Below are positions 33,951 to 44,947 of a stretch of 64,000 nucleotides of DNA, piece after piece. A program made the position numbers and the translations under genes. The DNA comes from Reticulitermes speratus (taxonomy: Eukaryota > Arthropoda > Insecta > Blattodea > Rhinotermitidae). The notes below the pieces were generated by a model. The model was not told where the DNA came from. It was given only the letters and a program-made list of their open reading frames with translations, and did no database searches. Positions within the stretch are counted from its first letter, which is position 1, and each line of letters begins with the position of its first letter. The stretch lies in assembly GCA_021186555.1 (NCBI GenBank), contig JAJKFL010000042.1, positions 9,897,781 to 9,961,780 of the forward strand. The letters run 5' to 3'.

Positions 33951-34213
33951 TTATTTGTTTATTTTTCCAATGGCTCGACAGCCCTACTCGAGCCTAGGCC
34001 GCCTCATTTTCGAAGCTTCACGATCACAGACACACCACACTCGGTAGGACTTCTCTGGACATGTGATCAGACCGACGCAGATACGTATACCTGACAACAC
34101 ACAACAAACACAAGAGACGAAGATCCATGCCCTCAGTGAGATTCGAACCCGCAATCCCAACAAGCGAGCGACCGCAGACCCACGCCTCAGACCGCGCGGC
34201 CACTGGGATCGGC
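33951..34213 (-). mobile_element. SINE-A, full length, 12-bp TSD
   Basis: ACTGTTATTTAT is duplicated at 33939-33950 and 34214-34225. Several substitutions relative to the other SINE-A copies mark it as older. Confidence 0.9.
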
Positions 34214-34343
34214 ACTGTTATTTATACTAAACCCAAATGTATTCATTTATAGTTTATTTAACAACGCTGTCGGTAAATGATTGGTGAGGGTGCATACATA
34301 ATTAGATACAAATGAATAAATCTAGCCAACATCCAGAGCTGTT

Positions 34344-34604
34344 TTTTTTTGTATGGTTCGACAGCCTATATGGGCCAGGGCCTCCTCGTTTCGTCGAGGT
34401 TTCACGATCACACACATTTGAGACACACCACAGTCGGTAGGACTCCTCTGGACGAGGGACCAGCTCGTCGCAGAGACCTCTACCTGACAACACACAACAC
34501 TCACAAGAGACAGACATCCATGCCCCCGGTGGGATTCGAACCCACGATCCTAGTAAGCGAGCGGCCGAAGACCCACGCCTTAGACCGCACGGCCACTGGG
34601 ATGG
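34344..34604 (-). mobile_element. SINE-A, full length, 14-bp TSD
   Basis: CATCCAGAGCTGTT is duplicated exactly at 34330-34343 and 34605-34618. Internal T run at the tail; A and B boxes intact. Confidence 0.93.
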
Positions 34605-34995
34605 CATCCAGAGCTGTTACGTACGGTATAATTGGAATTATGAAGTACATTGAACTGACTTTATAATGGCTAATTTTGGCTGAAACACGTAGTCATAGTT
34701 AAAGTAAATTAATAAAGAAAACTTGATAGCGTTCTTATTAATTTGATTTTAGATTTATTCATCTGTAACAAATAAACGTAGCGGAACGAAACAAGAAATT
34801 ATAAGGAATTTTAAAGGATAACGAGGGAACAGTCGTGGCAGCAGGAAAGCTTCTCATAAAAGTCGGTGTCACGACACAGTTGAAAACGGTTCACCTCGCG
34901 AATACAATTTCCTGTCAAATAAATATTTTGTCACTTTGCGCGGAATTTGTCAGACTGTCTGATGTTATGCATGACCAAATACCACAAGAAAAAAA

Positions 34996-35510
34996 AACAG
35001 GCAATGTACGTATAACGTAATATTGAGGCGCGTTCGCTTAACCACCGTTGCCGTGGAAAAACGTAAGAATTAAATATTACGAGTGTCTGTACTCTTGCCT
35101 TAATTATGCGGCATGAAAATCGCACTTTTTCTGCATCGTATTATATTGTAATTATATCTGGCTCCACCATATTTTTGCAACTATCGCATAAATGCCAAGA
35201 TTTTTGGAAAACAGTTGATGGAACATAAAATATATTTTGATTTTCTCTACAACGTTTGTCTGAAAAGTTTCTCATTCTAAGAAGAATTCAGCCAGATATT
35301 ATCATAAACGTACATAGGTCTTCACGTAAAGTACCCGTTATTCTTGTCAGATTTTAATGACAGTTGAATTTTCTCGACATATTTTCGAAAAACACCCAAA
35401 TATCAAATTTCATGAAAATCTGTCCAGTGGGAGCCGAGTTGTTCCAAGCGGACGGACAGACATGACGAAGCTAATAGTCACTTTCCGCAATTTTTCGAAC
35501 GCGTCTAAAA
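34996..35510 (+). mobile_element. F-family repeat, full length
   Basis: GGCAATGTACGTATAACG and GAGGCGCGTTCGCTTAACC at the start; CGGACGGACAGACATGACG, CGCAATTTTTCGAACGCGTC and AAAAA at the end. The best-defined copy of the family here. Confidence 0.78.
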
Positions 35511-35534
35511 ACTGAATATAGACTATCTTCGCAG

Positions 35535-35689
35535 ATGTGGCGTCTCGTATTCTGGTATGTAGAGACGTTTCGGAGAAACCCGCTTCTTCCATCTTCAGGG
35601 TATCATTAATCGTTCCCCCTGATGGTAGCAGCAGGTTCCTCTAAAATGTCGGTACGTATATGCCAGACTACACGGCGTCACATCCATGA
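35535..35689. mobile_element. K-family palindromic element
   Basis: Termini GATGTGGCGTCTCGTATTCT and GATGTGACGCCGTGTAGTCT (the latter on the minus strand) are inverted repeats. Inside are two facing hammerhead-like units; the minus-strand unit keeps CTGAAGA, an extra T, a G/C stem and CCGAAACG. Confidence 0.65.
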
Positions 35690-35774
35690 CAGATATCTTC
35701 ATAGTCACCAACATGACAACATCCAATCTCACACACTACCAAAAATTATTCCCGAATATCCGTGCTTATGGCGG

Positions 35775-36000
35775 TGTTATTTGACGACGGATTGTGGTTT
35801 GTTTTACGACGCTGACAGTAACCCATTATACAGCGCCTGATAATAGGGTGATCACTAAATAACAAAATGGGAGGTGATGGGAAGGAAGCGGTTATGGCCG
35901 AATCGAGAAGGGCATGAAGAAAACCACGAAAAGCCTCAGTCAGGATACACGATGCACGGACCAATTTTCAAACAGAATACAAGTTTACTGAGTGATTAAG
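35775..36000 (+). mobile_element. Dispersed repeat I copy
   Basis: Includes a 5' segment (TTTACGACGCTGACAGTAAC) and GGGAAGGAAGCGGTTATGGC, AAAACCACGAAAAGCCTCAG, ending ACAGAATACAAG. Confidence 0.55.
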
Positions 36001-36172
36001 AGTTTCGTGAAAATAGTCGTACTGTCAGACATGATTTACTTGGGGGGGCGTAAATGAATTTGTCCATTAACTTTAATCTTAATTCACCGTGCATTTCTGT
36101 AATCAGCAATAAGTCACCAACAAAGCACAAACCGTCAATAAAAGTATAAATTAACCTTTTATCATTATTAAA

Positions 36173-36217
36173 ATACCCTACATAGTTTCAGCTTGCGAGA
36201 AGCCATCATCAGAGGTT
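36173..36217 (-). ncRNA. Hammerhead ribozyme (left arm)
   Basis: CTGATGA, extra T, GGCTT, loop CTCGC, AAGCT (closing pair G-U), GAAAC, TAT, GTA, then GGG pairing with CCT before the core. Complete apart from one wobble in stem II and one in stem I. Confidence 0.7.
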
Positions 36218-36991
36218 TACAATTGTACTTATCAAATGCTTTGCTACGGTCTGCCATCGACACTCGCAATATAACTTCACTGTTCGTTACATGCGGTCGT
36301 AAAACAGTTTGTATCGTATGTTAAAACATAAACAATAAAGGTATAGAGTTAAAAGGTATAGTAAAATTACACGGTTCACTGTTTCTTCAAACGTTCAAGG
36401 TTTTTCACTGCACCTCTAGGTGTTTCACTGGATTATTACACTGCGCTATGTAAGAGGTGTAGTAGAACGTGTTGCAGGTACGTGGTGGATGAATACGTAC
36501 CGTATGAATTCCTTTAGCATTGCGTCTTTCTTATCGTGATGTGGGGTCTTGCCGACGTGTGTCGTAGTAGTTACGGAAAGTGGTTCTGCATACTGGTGTG
36601 ATGTAGGGTCTAGCCGTGCTGTACATTTGGTGGGACATCCAACAAATGTACAGCACGGCAAGACCCCACATCACGATAAGAAAGACGCAATGCTAAAGGA
36701 ATTCATACGGTACGTATTCAGTCCACCACGTACCTGCAACACGTTCTACTACACCTCTTACATAGCGCAGTGTAATAATCCAGTGAAACACCTAGAGGTG
36801 CAGTGAAAAACCTTGAACGTTTGAAGAAACAGTGAACTGTGTAATTTTACTATACCTTTTAACTCTAAACCTTTATTGTCTATGTTTTAACATATGATAC
36901 AAACTGTTTTACGACCGCATGTAACGAACAGTAAGTTATATTGCGAGTGTCGATGACAGACCGTAGCAAAGCATTTGATAAGTACAATTGT

Positions 36992-37036
36992 AAACCCCTG
37001 ATGATGGCTTCTCGCAAGCCGAAACGTATGTAGGGT
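36992..37036 (+). ncRNA. Hammerhead ribozyme (right arm), apparently complete
   Basis: Stem I ACCC/GGGT, CTGATGA from 36998, extra T, stem II GGCTT, loop CTCGC, AAGCC, then GAAAC. Stem III has three pairs (A-U, C-G, G-U) around TA, and the cleavage triplet GTA ends at 37032. Confidence 0.78.
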
Positions 37037-37120
37037 ATTTTAATAATGATAAAAGGTTAATTTATACTTTTATTGACGGTTTTGTGCATTTGTTGGTAAC
37101 TTATTGCTGAATTTGTCCAT

Positions 37121-38030
37121 ACTTTGAATATTTATTTTCCGATTTGAGTGAAATCCTCAACACTTATGGCAAAAAAAAAAAATAAAGCAAGACAGGGCAG
37201 TCCAGAGTATAATATTATGGTTTGGTATGACTAAAAATGGAAGCAGTATGTTTTACTGAAATTATGGCCAATTAATATCAGACTTTACGGCAACATGATT
37301 CGAAATATGGCAATCTTCGCGGTTACTGACGTGAGAATATCAAATGTGACGTGACGGTAGAAGCGAGAATGACTGATACTATGGAGTAAATTCATAACGC
37401 ATATTTGCCTAGATATTAAACGAAGAAAATCAGGTGGTTTTGTAACTGTCATTTGGAAATTTTTATTTTTTTTGTTATCCAAGCCTTTGAACATTTACGT
37501 TGGAGACTCTAACGTTTTGTACCGGAACACCGACGTCCCATCAAGGGCTACTATTTTATTTCCTAAAAGGCCCTGTTCGTCCAAAAATCTTCCTGGAAAC
37601 TGCGAGCAAAAAGTTTTCTGCCTCTTGAGTTTAATTCTTTCAAAACTTGCGCGAATAAAACACTTTACTTCTGTAAACACAAACGTTGAGTCCCAAAGAT
37701 TACTTAACACACAACTGCCGAATCGTGTAGTCACGTGATTGCACACAGGCCATGTCACCAGTGCTGCCAACTGCTGCACAGGAACGTCAGCCCGCTTAAT
37801 GTAAATTCAGACCTTGCACATGACCTATGTTGATGACTTTAAAACGGAATATATCATGTTACATCACAAAGTAGCAACAAGGTTCAATACATTTCGCCGA
37901 GAGGTTAAACATGTCACTAACTTCCTCTGTGTACAAAAAGGCACTGCCTTTTGCACGAAACTCGTTGTTGAATAATCCCCACGGATGTTGGAAACACATG
38001 AACTTTCAATGAAATGTTACGGATTGTTAT
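37121..38030. other. Unrecognised segment
   Basis: No shared landmark, RNA gene or coding frame that I can support. The open frames here are short and overlap on opposite strands. Confidence 0.5.
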
Positions 38031-38154
38031 GGTGGGATTATTTGTGGATTGCAGGAATATAAAAGTTCGTGAGCAGAGGATAATTCCCAGCTGTTCCTAC
38101 GTAAGAAATTGGAAAGAGTTACTTCTGCCTTCCTTTGTGTATTTTTGTAACAGC

Positions 38155-38196
38155 TTCGCTTGATGACGGCCTTATTGGCCGAAACATGTAGCGAAT
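38155..38196 (+). ncRNA. Hammerhead motif with altered first core base
   Basis: Stem I TTCGC/GCGAA (5 pairs), TTGATGA where CTGATGA is expected, an extra C, stem II GGCC, loop TTATT, GGCC, GAAAC, AT, GTA. Probably inactive, as C3 is essential in known hammerheads. The surrounding 38030-38270 is likely a single Penelope-like arm. Confidence 0.6.
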
Positions 38197-38488
38197 CTTT
38201 GTAAAAACAGAAACTGTTTTTATAAAAAATGTAGCCGTGTTTGAATGCATTGTTTTTGGTATAATTGAGTTATGATAACGCGACGGGATGTCATCGCCGA
38301 AGATGGAAAGGGTTAAAATATTTTATTTAATGACTATCTTTCATGGTAAAAGAATTGATTAAAATTGCTATGAAAATAATTTGGACAGCGAATTACTTGT
38401 AAAAGCACACAGATCCTTATACCACATCCTTGCAAATGTTTTATACATTTTCCCTGACTATAAAGAAAATGAGGAAGGGGGAGGGGGT

Positions 38489-38800
38489 ACGCGGTGGCGC
38501 TGCGCAGTTGGTTGAGGCACTGCGCTACAAGCCGGAAGGTCGCGGGTTTGATTCCCGATGGTGTCATTGAAATTTTTCATTGACATAATCCTTCCGGCCC
38601 CACTATGGCCCTGGGGTCGACTCAGCCTCTAACAGAAATGAGTATCTGGGCTATCTCCTGGGGGTAAAGGCGGCCGGTGCGTACGGCTGACAACCTTGCC
38701 ACTTTCATGTGCCGATTGTCTAGAAGTTCTGGAAGTCTCAACCTCCTGGAGCCCCAAGGGCTTATGCAGGCCTGTGCAGGGATAGCTTTACCTTATAAAG
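38489..38800 (+). mobile_element. SINE-D, full length
   Basis: Head GCGGTGGCGCTGCGCAGTTG and GGTCGCGGGTTTGATTCCCG, body CTGGGGTCGACTCAGCCTCT and CATGTGCCGATTGTCTAG, tail ATAGCTTTACCTTA. Confidence 0.88.
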
Positions 38801-38854
38801 ATAGTGGCTAAATTAGAAGTAAAACGCCGAAAATAAATACAAAAATCCTGCCCG

Positions 38855-39060
38855 AAGAATGAAACAGATAGAAATGTGCTTAAGCACAACGCCATGAAGA
38901 AATGGGAGAATGAAGGATAAGGTTCACATATTCTTAAACTCTGCGCCGGACGGAAATAAGTGATTAGCTTCACGCTCAGCCGCTTTACTCCCAGGAATAG
39001 AACCCCGATATCCACTACATAGAAGTTGGATCGAATTCCATCTGTCCAGCCCAAAACCAG
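38855..39060 (-). mobile_element. SINE-B copy, strongly diverged
   Basis: GCCATGAAGAAATGGGAGAA, TCACGCTCAGCCGCTTTACT and CATCTGTCCAG keep the family order only loosely. Confidence 0.5.
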
Positions 39061-39307
39061 TCACTAATAACTGAGGACCCAAAATAGCTTCTAAAGTGAT
39101 TCTAATTTTGGCTTTGTAACAATTTTCACTGCTCTTGTAGCGTGGTGTGGTTTGATCAAACAGTTATTTGACGTCAGTATGTTGGCAACTCTGAGCACTT
39201 GGGTAAAAAGAAACACCAAAAACACGCACACATTTCGTCCGAGAACAACCTGCAGCCTAACTACTTTATTTTCAGAAGGGATTTGATGTTCTTACAGTAA
39301 ATACCGA

Positions 39308-39390
39308 CACTGGCACCTCGTGATATAGTGTGGTAGACAGACACCGTGGTTTCGGAGGAATCTTCTAACTCCATCCTCAAGTAATATAAA
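39308..39390 (-). mobile_element. K-family fragment
   Basis: GTGATATAGTGTGGTAG terminus; on the minus strand TTGAGGA, extra T, GGAG stem, CTCCGAAAC. The first core base is altered. Confidence 0.5.
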
Positions 39391-39539
39391 TTTCTTTGCT
39401 GAACCATTTCGACATCGCAAACAAAATATCTACTATGAAAATTCTGTACACTTCTGTTTTGATATATTTCCAAATTTAGTGAAAATAAGTAAACAAAGTA
39501 AACACTTCTTCCATATCTCGAGAGTTAGTAGATGTTGAC

Positions 39540-39790
39540 CCATTTTAACTCTTTAAAACACAGTGGTTATTATACGTACCACATGCTTTAATGTTACAAA
39601 CCCTGAGTTTTCCCCCAAACATTATATTTATGTGTTTGGAATGATTCTAACAATAAAACAGCTAATATTTCCCCAAACAACATTAAGCGGTTGACATTTA
39701 TAATGCAGACGCAGTGTTTTCTGTGAGGCAGGAATTGGGGGGTTTAAATGCAATTTAAATTTAATTCGTGCTTCGAAAAGTTTATGACAT
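39540..39790. mobile_element. Dispersed repeat H copy
   Basis: TATGTGTTTGGAATGATTCT with ACAATAAAACAGCTAA, then TAATGCAGACGCAGTGTTTT, parallels 32300-32520. Confidence 0.45.
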
Positions 39791-39904
39791 TATCACTAAT
39801 ACGACTTTAAAAAATCCATACAATTATCTCAGAACATCAGTCAGCCATATTCAATTCAAATACTTAACCAAAATCAAGCCAAGGCCGTCATTCCGGCCTG
39901 CTGC

Positions 39905-40120
39905 ATTTTATTTGTATTTATAATTTATCTAACGACGCAATCGGCGTCGTTAGATAACATCATTAGTAAATAATGAGTTTAAAGCTATGAAAGCAAGTGG
40001 TCGCAGTATAGTTTAAGGCAATATCCTAAATACGCCTGGAGTAACTGAGGAAAATCACGAAAATATGGGCTCGAGTTTTGAACCTGGGACTTAACGCATA
40101 CGTAGGAATGCTACCCTCTC
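39905..40120 (+). mobile_element. Dispersed repeat I copy with internal hairpin
   Basis: TTATCTAACGACGC at 39925-39938 faces its exact inverse at 39944-39957. Downstream, GAAAGCAAGTGGTCGCAGTA and GAGTAACTGAGGAAAATCAC follow family order. Confidence 0.45.
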
Positions 40121-40464
40121 TACCGCGACGTCTGACAAGTCTACCTTAGTAGCCAGGGGTGGCCATCTAGATGAGCTTCAGTAACTGCACTTTAGAACAC
40201 AAATTATGCAAGAGCCATGCTTTAATAAAATAACACATCTTTTCCTTATTTGATGACTCCTGATGATGTTCATCCAACTAAAATATGACAGATTGTTAGT
40301 TATCAGTCTCCTTTCTTTAGAAATTCTTTTGAAACCCCGTTCAGTCAGCATCGTGTGCATGTAAACTACTTGAATATTATGATTTGTGCATTGGAAACTT
40401 GGCATGGCACACATAGAACATTTTTAAGTGCAACATCCCGTTATGATGAAGATATACAGATGTG

Positions 40465-40880
40465 TGGGAAGCAGCAGTTAAACCACAACAACTCTTCTTA
40501 TGTCTAAATGTTTCACTGCAACATGTTTCGGCTGATGTATAAGGACCATCATAAGGCTGACAAAGTACAACAGAATATCCATCATCTATACTCTGGGAGT
40601 ACTAATACGTTAGTTACAATTACAACTATTTTAACTCTGTGTTAAATCTGAATTTTTTTATTTTCACTTGATTGTAACGGTTTCTGTTGACCATATATTT
40701 TTATGATATTGTAAGTTGAGATCTCAACTGCAGAAATACACTGTGTAAAATGATATAAGCTATTCTACGTGATACCTTGTCAGCCTGACGATCGCTCCTT
40801 ATACACGAGCCGAAACATGTTGCAGTAAAACTTTTCAACATGAAAAGATCTGTTGTGATTGACGGATGCTTTCGCCACGT
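40465..40880. mobile_element. Penelope-like inverted pair with two hammerheads
   Basis: The left (minus) arm at 40465-40565 and right (plus) arm at 40780-40880 are diverged inverted copies around CCGAAACATGTTGCAGT. The plus core at 40785-40791 is CTGACGA with GAAAC and GTT; the minus core (40513-40560) has lost its first box. No clear TSD. Confidence 0.6.
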
Positions 40881-41199
40881 TCGTACACGTGGTATAGGCT
40901 ACATACTCTTCTAGCCGTGTCAAAACCTATATCACAATATTAGGATTAGAAGCTATTCACGATGAATGAGGATGAAGAGAAACCAGTTACATCAGTGTCC
41001 TCATGTATCCGTATGTTTCAAAGTTTCAGCACACAGCGTTTTCCATACGATAAATTATCTTCCAACAATATCAGATATATAAAGTGATAACTGTGATATT
41101 CACGGTGCGACAATTCACACAATGGTCGTCTGAGTCATGACATTCTGTAATCTCATACGTGATTAATGTCGTTTCAAAGAAATCTACAGCCATGATCTT

Positions 41200-41280
41200 C
41201 AGGGCAGAAATGAAAGTGAAGCAGTAGTCCCTCCGAATGTTGGTAATAATCTACCAGACTACATGTTATCATAACCCAGC
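41200..41280 (+). mobile_element. K-family fragment, degraded
   Basis: CTCCGAATGTTGGTAATAAT and TCTACCAGACTACATG recall the K right end. Confidence 0.4.
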
Positions 41281-41342
41281 CGACCATTACACAGAAAAAT
41301 ACAGAAAGCGTTGACTTTATACTGCCTGTAGGCAGCTTACAG

Positions 41343-41625
41343 GGCCGGGATAGCGTAGACGGTATAGCGACTCGCTACAAGCTGGACCGTCCAGGGATCG
41401 AATCCCGGTGGGGGCGAGATTTTCAGCACCCGTCCAGACCAGTCCTGCGACCTACCCAGCCTCCTGTACAATGGGTACAGAGTTATTCCCGGGAGTAAAG
41501 CGGCCGGGGTGTGGCGTTTACCACCGACCCCCATCATAGCACCGAGGTTAAAGAAAGAGTAGAGCTATAACTCTACTCCTCCTCTGAGTCTTCATGGCCT
41601 GTTCTAGGGCGAACTTTACTTTTAC
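41343..41625 (+). mobile_element. SINE-B2, full length, 17-bp TSD
   Basis: CTGTAGGCAGCTTACAG at 41326-41342 and CTGTAGGCAGATTACAG at 41626-41642 flank a complete copy. It has a head GGGCCGGGATAGCGTAGACG, B box GATCGAATCCCGG and a tail ending GAACTTTACTTTTAC. The best reference for this subfamily here. Confidence 0.93.
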
Positions 41626-41649
41626 CTGTAGGCAGATTACAGGTCAGAC

Positions 41650-41859
41650 CAGGGGTGTCCAACCCGCGGCCCGACAGGTTGTGTTGTGCAGCCAGCGGCC
41701 ACAGTTGTAAATTGCATATTTACCGTAAAAACGCAATGATGTAGGCGGTTGGGTAGACCACTTATTGTGACTTTTACACGTGCGACCTGCGAACCAGCCA
41801 GCAATAACGATTGTAACCCTTTGCAAAAAAAAAAAAAAAAAAAAATTTGGGCACCCCGG
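41650..41859. mobile_element. hAT-like MITE with 8-bp TSD
   Basis: CAGGGGTGTCCAACCCGCGG is a classic hAT terminus; the right end GGGCACCCCGG is its imperfect inverse. GGTCAGAC and GGTTAGAC are the TSD. An A run of about 22 lies inside the right end. Confidence 0.8.
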
Positions 41860-42024
41860 GGTTAGACGTTCGCAATGTGTCACTACACTATTACTCTCCC
41901 TTATATTGAGTTTCTCACAGTCTTTATGTACTGAAGTCTGTGCGGTTACGTTTGTTCAAGCATTGTTAACGGTAAACAATTTGGTAACGTGTATCAGTGC
42001 TTCCACTCCATACTGCATTTGTTT

Positions 42025-42250
42025 TTTACGGTGAAGACGTGAGGGAGCAGGAGCATAGCTCCACTCATTCATAACGCGTCAGCACTGGATGGAGTTGAGT
42101 GCACAGCCACTTTAACCCAGGGAACCAGTCCCCAACACCCAATGGTTAGCAGGCTAGGTGGGCCTCAGAATCGATCTGGCCAGTACTGACACGAGAGAAT
42201 TCTTTTGCCCCTTCCAGGGAATGGAAGTCCGAATCTTCCGTCGTCCACCC
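42025..42250 (-). mobile_element. SINE-B copy
   Basis: GAGCATAGCTCCACTCATTC, CAGCACTGGATGGAGTTGAG and GCAGGCTAGGTGGGCCTCAG; both ends eroded. Confidence 0.65.
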
Positions 42251-43170
42251 AATATCTGTTTTTTTTTGTAGCATAATTATCTTGTTAACAGTCGGTACGC
42301 ATGCCATACCATTTTATCACATGCAGATTCAAGGTTTTCATCATACAAAAATATAGCTCTGTACTCTGCGGTTCAAGTTCATCTGCACGAGAGTCCTTAA
42401 CGACTCTTGAACCACGAATCGGACAGTAACATGCTTGATACGGATCTACGAGCATGCTAACGCCACGGAAATACGTATACTTTAAGGATCCCCTTCACGT
42501 CTCCTTCGAGCTGTCGACACTTTTCCCTCCAGCATACTTCCTCCTCTAGCATCTGGCCGCCATTTTGTTCACACGAATTTTGATAGTGATAATCATGTGA
42601 TAAATTCCGACAGCGCCAGGAAGGGGCGCTGAAGAGAAATACAACAGTAGGAAGAAAGGTGGAAGACTCGACAGCCATCATTCCTATCACTCACGGGGCT
42701 TACTTCCGTCGCCTCGGTATAGTAACCAACATCAGACGTGTTGATATGATGCAGATACTTGTGTTGGGTATTTGCCCTGCCACTTATGCGTCTGGTGATG
42801 CGATAACGCGTGACAGCAGAGCGGATAAGTGCCAAAATTATGATTACTCTAGGCCAAGAGCGTGTTGGTTCAGGGCATAACGAATGTGACCCGAAACTTA
42901 AAGGCTCTTACATCGGATCTCGGTATGTTATACCTCGAAATGAGGCCCTTTGTGGTATCCTTCACCATTCGGATGACGAATGTCATAAAACGGCTCTTTT
43001 CTCCTCAATTTACATAAATCCCAGCACGCACACGTCTTGTTATATTTGTTTCAACTCTCAACAAGTAGACGCATTCTTCGCCCAGAATGTGGTTCCCTTC
43101 CTACAAATATGTCGTCGCAAAGTTTAAACAATAAATAATATTCTAACTAAGAGATTAGCCTTTACTCATG
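42250..43170. other. Unrecognised segment
   Basis: No repeat shared within the window, no RNA gene and no coding frame with a recognisable product. Confidence 0.5.
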
Positions 43171-43174
43171 TAAT

Positions 43175-43595
43175 ATGTGGGGCAAAAATGTAATGTTAAT
43201 ACAACGTAATATTGTGGCGCGTTGGTGCAAAAATTGTTGCAGTGGAAAAAAACAATGCCTTCGCTCTGCGATTGTTGAGCTACATGTCGCTCTCAACAAC
43301 ATAACACTGATCCGTGTAACCATGGACAAGCAACAATGGGTTCCCTCTGCATATTTGTCGAGCTACAAAATATTTCGTACTGCTGTCAACAATATAAATG
43401 TAATTCATGTAAAGTGACAGGAATTTTTGTCCTATTTTTTGGATTTTCTCGACAGATTTTCGTTTTAGTCTCCAAAATGAAATTTCACAAAATCCTTCTA
43501 GTGGGAGTGGAGTTGAGAAATGCGAACGGGCGGACGGACAGACATGAAACTAATAAAAGGTTTTCGCGACTTAAGTGAACGCGCCTGAAAAGACT
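43175..43595 (+). mobile_element. F-family repeat, diverged
   Basis: CAACGTAATATTGTGGCGCG and GTTGCAGTGGAAAA at the start; GGGCGGACGGACAGACATGA and GTGAACGCGCCTGAAAA at the end. Confidence 0.7.
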
Positions 43596-43599
43596 AAGT

Positions 43600-44072
43600 A
43601 TATCGCTTTAACAATCGTGGCTACCGTGTATATTGGTAAGAGTAAGAAGTGCCTTAGTTGTCCGGCATGCAAATCGCATCTTTTCTGTGCCATTATTTTA
43701 ATCACGTCTGGCTCTACATATTTTTTCACATTATCTCATAAACGCACAATTTTCGGAAAATAATTACTGAACATAAAACGTGGGTTTTGATTTTCTCTAC
43801 AAATTTTGTCTGAAACAATTCTCATTCTAAGAAGAACTCAGCGAGATAGTACCACCAGTGTACGTAGGTCTTCGTGCAAAGTGCCGCTATTCTTGTCAGA
43901 TTTTAATAAAACCTGAAGTTTCCCGACAGATTTTCGAAAAGTCTTCAAATATCACATTTCAGAAAAAGCCGTTTGGTGGAAACAGGTTTGTTCCATGTAG
44001 ACAGACAGACAGACATGACGAAGGTAATAGTCGCTTTCCGCAATTTTGCGAACGCGCCTAAAAAATCGACAT
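43600..44072 (+). mobile_element. F-family repeat, tandem to the previous copy
   Basis: AGTTGTCCGGCATGCAAATC, ATTTTCTCTACAAATTTTGT, then AGACAGACAGACATGACGAA and TTTTGCGAACGCGCCTAAAA. Head-to-tail with the copy at 43175. Confidence 0.75.
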
Positions 44073-44074
44073 TC

Positions 44075-44250
44075 TGATCACACAGTGCATTTATGTGTTT
44101 TGTATGAAACTCAGACCAAACAACGATTATTGCCCTATACAACATTAACTGATTGGTTTTTATAACCAAGACTGAGAGTGTTTACTGCGCGGTACGGGCC
44201 AAATCTTTAAATATAATTCAAGTTAATTTTCGTCTTTACCGGGTTAAAGA
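44075..44250. mobile_element. Dispersed repeat G copy
   Basis: TGATTGGTTTTTATAACC and GTGTTTACTGCGCGGTACG shared with 32660-32815. Confidence 0.5.
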
Positions 44251-44283
44251 GACTTCTAGATTGCTATATTGAGACCGGAGAAG

Positions 44284-44935
44284 GCCACGAGGCGTAAGTA
44301 AATCCTTGAAAGCGTGATAATAATAAAGAACTGGACTGCGGACTTCGTCAGGAAAGTAAACAGGTCGCACAGGACGAACAGGAATGCTAACCATTTCAGT
44401 GGAAGAGCTCTTTCGCCCAAAACTAATTCTCCACGTGTTCCTGTCTCTAGGCCACGATGCGTAAGTAAGTCCTTGAAAGCGTGATAATGATAAAGAACTG
44501 GACTGTGGCCTTCGTCAGGAAAGTAAACAGGTCGCACAGGACGAAGAGGAATGCTAACCATTCCAGTGGGAGAGCTCTTTCGCCCAAAATTAATTCTCCA
44601 TGTGTTCCTGCCCCTAGTATCCTCTTCGGTCGCCCATGGTTAGTCGTACTCCATCTTACTCCGTCCATCTTTCTTTAGGTCTTCCGTCCCTTCCTGTTTC
44701 CTCTGGTTCGCATTCTAAAATTATCCACGACAGTCTATTTCCTGGCATTCTCCTTACATGTCCAACCCATCGTAACTGTTTCTTATCAATTACTTACAAT
44801 CAGTATATTCTTCCCTACATCCACAGTTGCTCTAATTGTGTCATTCGAACCTTTTGTTTCCTTGATTTCCTTGCGTATCTTCTCCAAAAATCCGTTTCAG
44901 TTGCAAGTAGTTTATTAGACTCTCGTGTGTTACAT
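44284..44935 (-). mobile_element. LINE 3' end with duplicated 167-bp tail
   Basis: Minus-strand frames give WRRYARKSRKQKVRMTQLEQ, LRWVGHVRRMPGNRLS and GRDGRPKERW, typical of a non-LTR reverse transcriptase end. The following 3' tail unit (44284-44617) occurs twice in tandem with a 167-bp period and a few differences. Confidence 0.75.
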
Positions 44936-44947
44936 AAATACATAAAG

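Larger units (their letters stand above)
36068..37107. mobile_element. Penelope-like element, 1-kb palindrome, 13-bp TSD
   Basis: TGAATTTGTCCAT is duplicated exactly at 36055-36067 and 37108-37120. Arms of about 460 bp (about 36095-36555 and 36645-37107) are close inverted copies. Each carries one hammerhead. The centre has an extra 85 bp and a mini-palindrome (CCGTGCTGTACATTT and its inverse). The left end carries the inverted family tail (TTCACCGTGCATTTCT). No reverse transcriptase frame. Confidence 0.82.

Noticed and set aside
40250-40290. Hammerhead at CCTGATGATGTTCATCC
   Set aside because: The first core box is present, but the stem and GAAAC box are not convincing; possibly chance or a strongly decayed copy.
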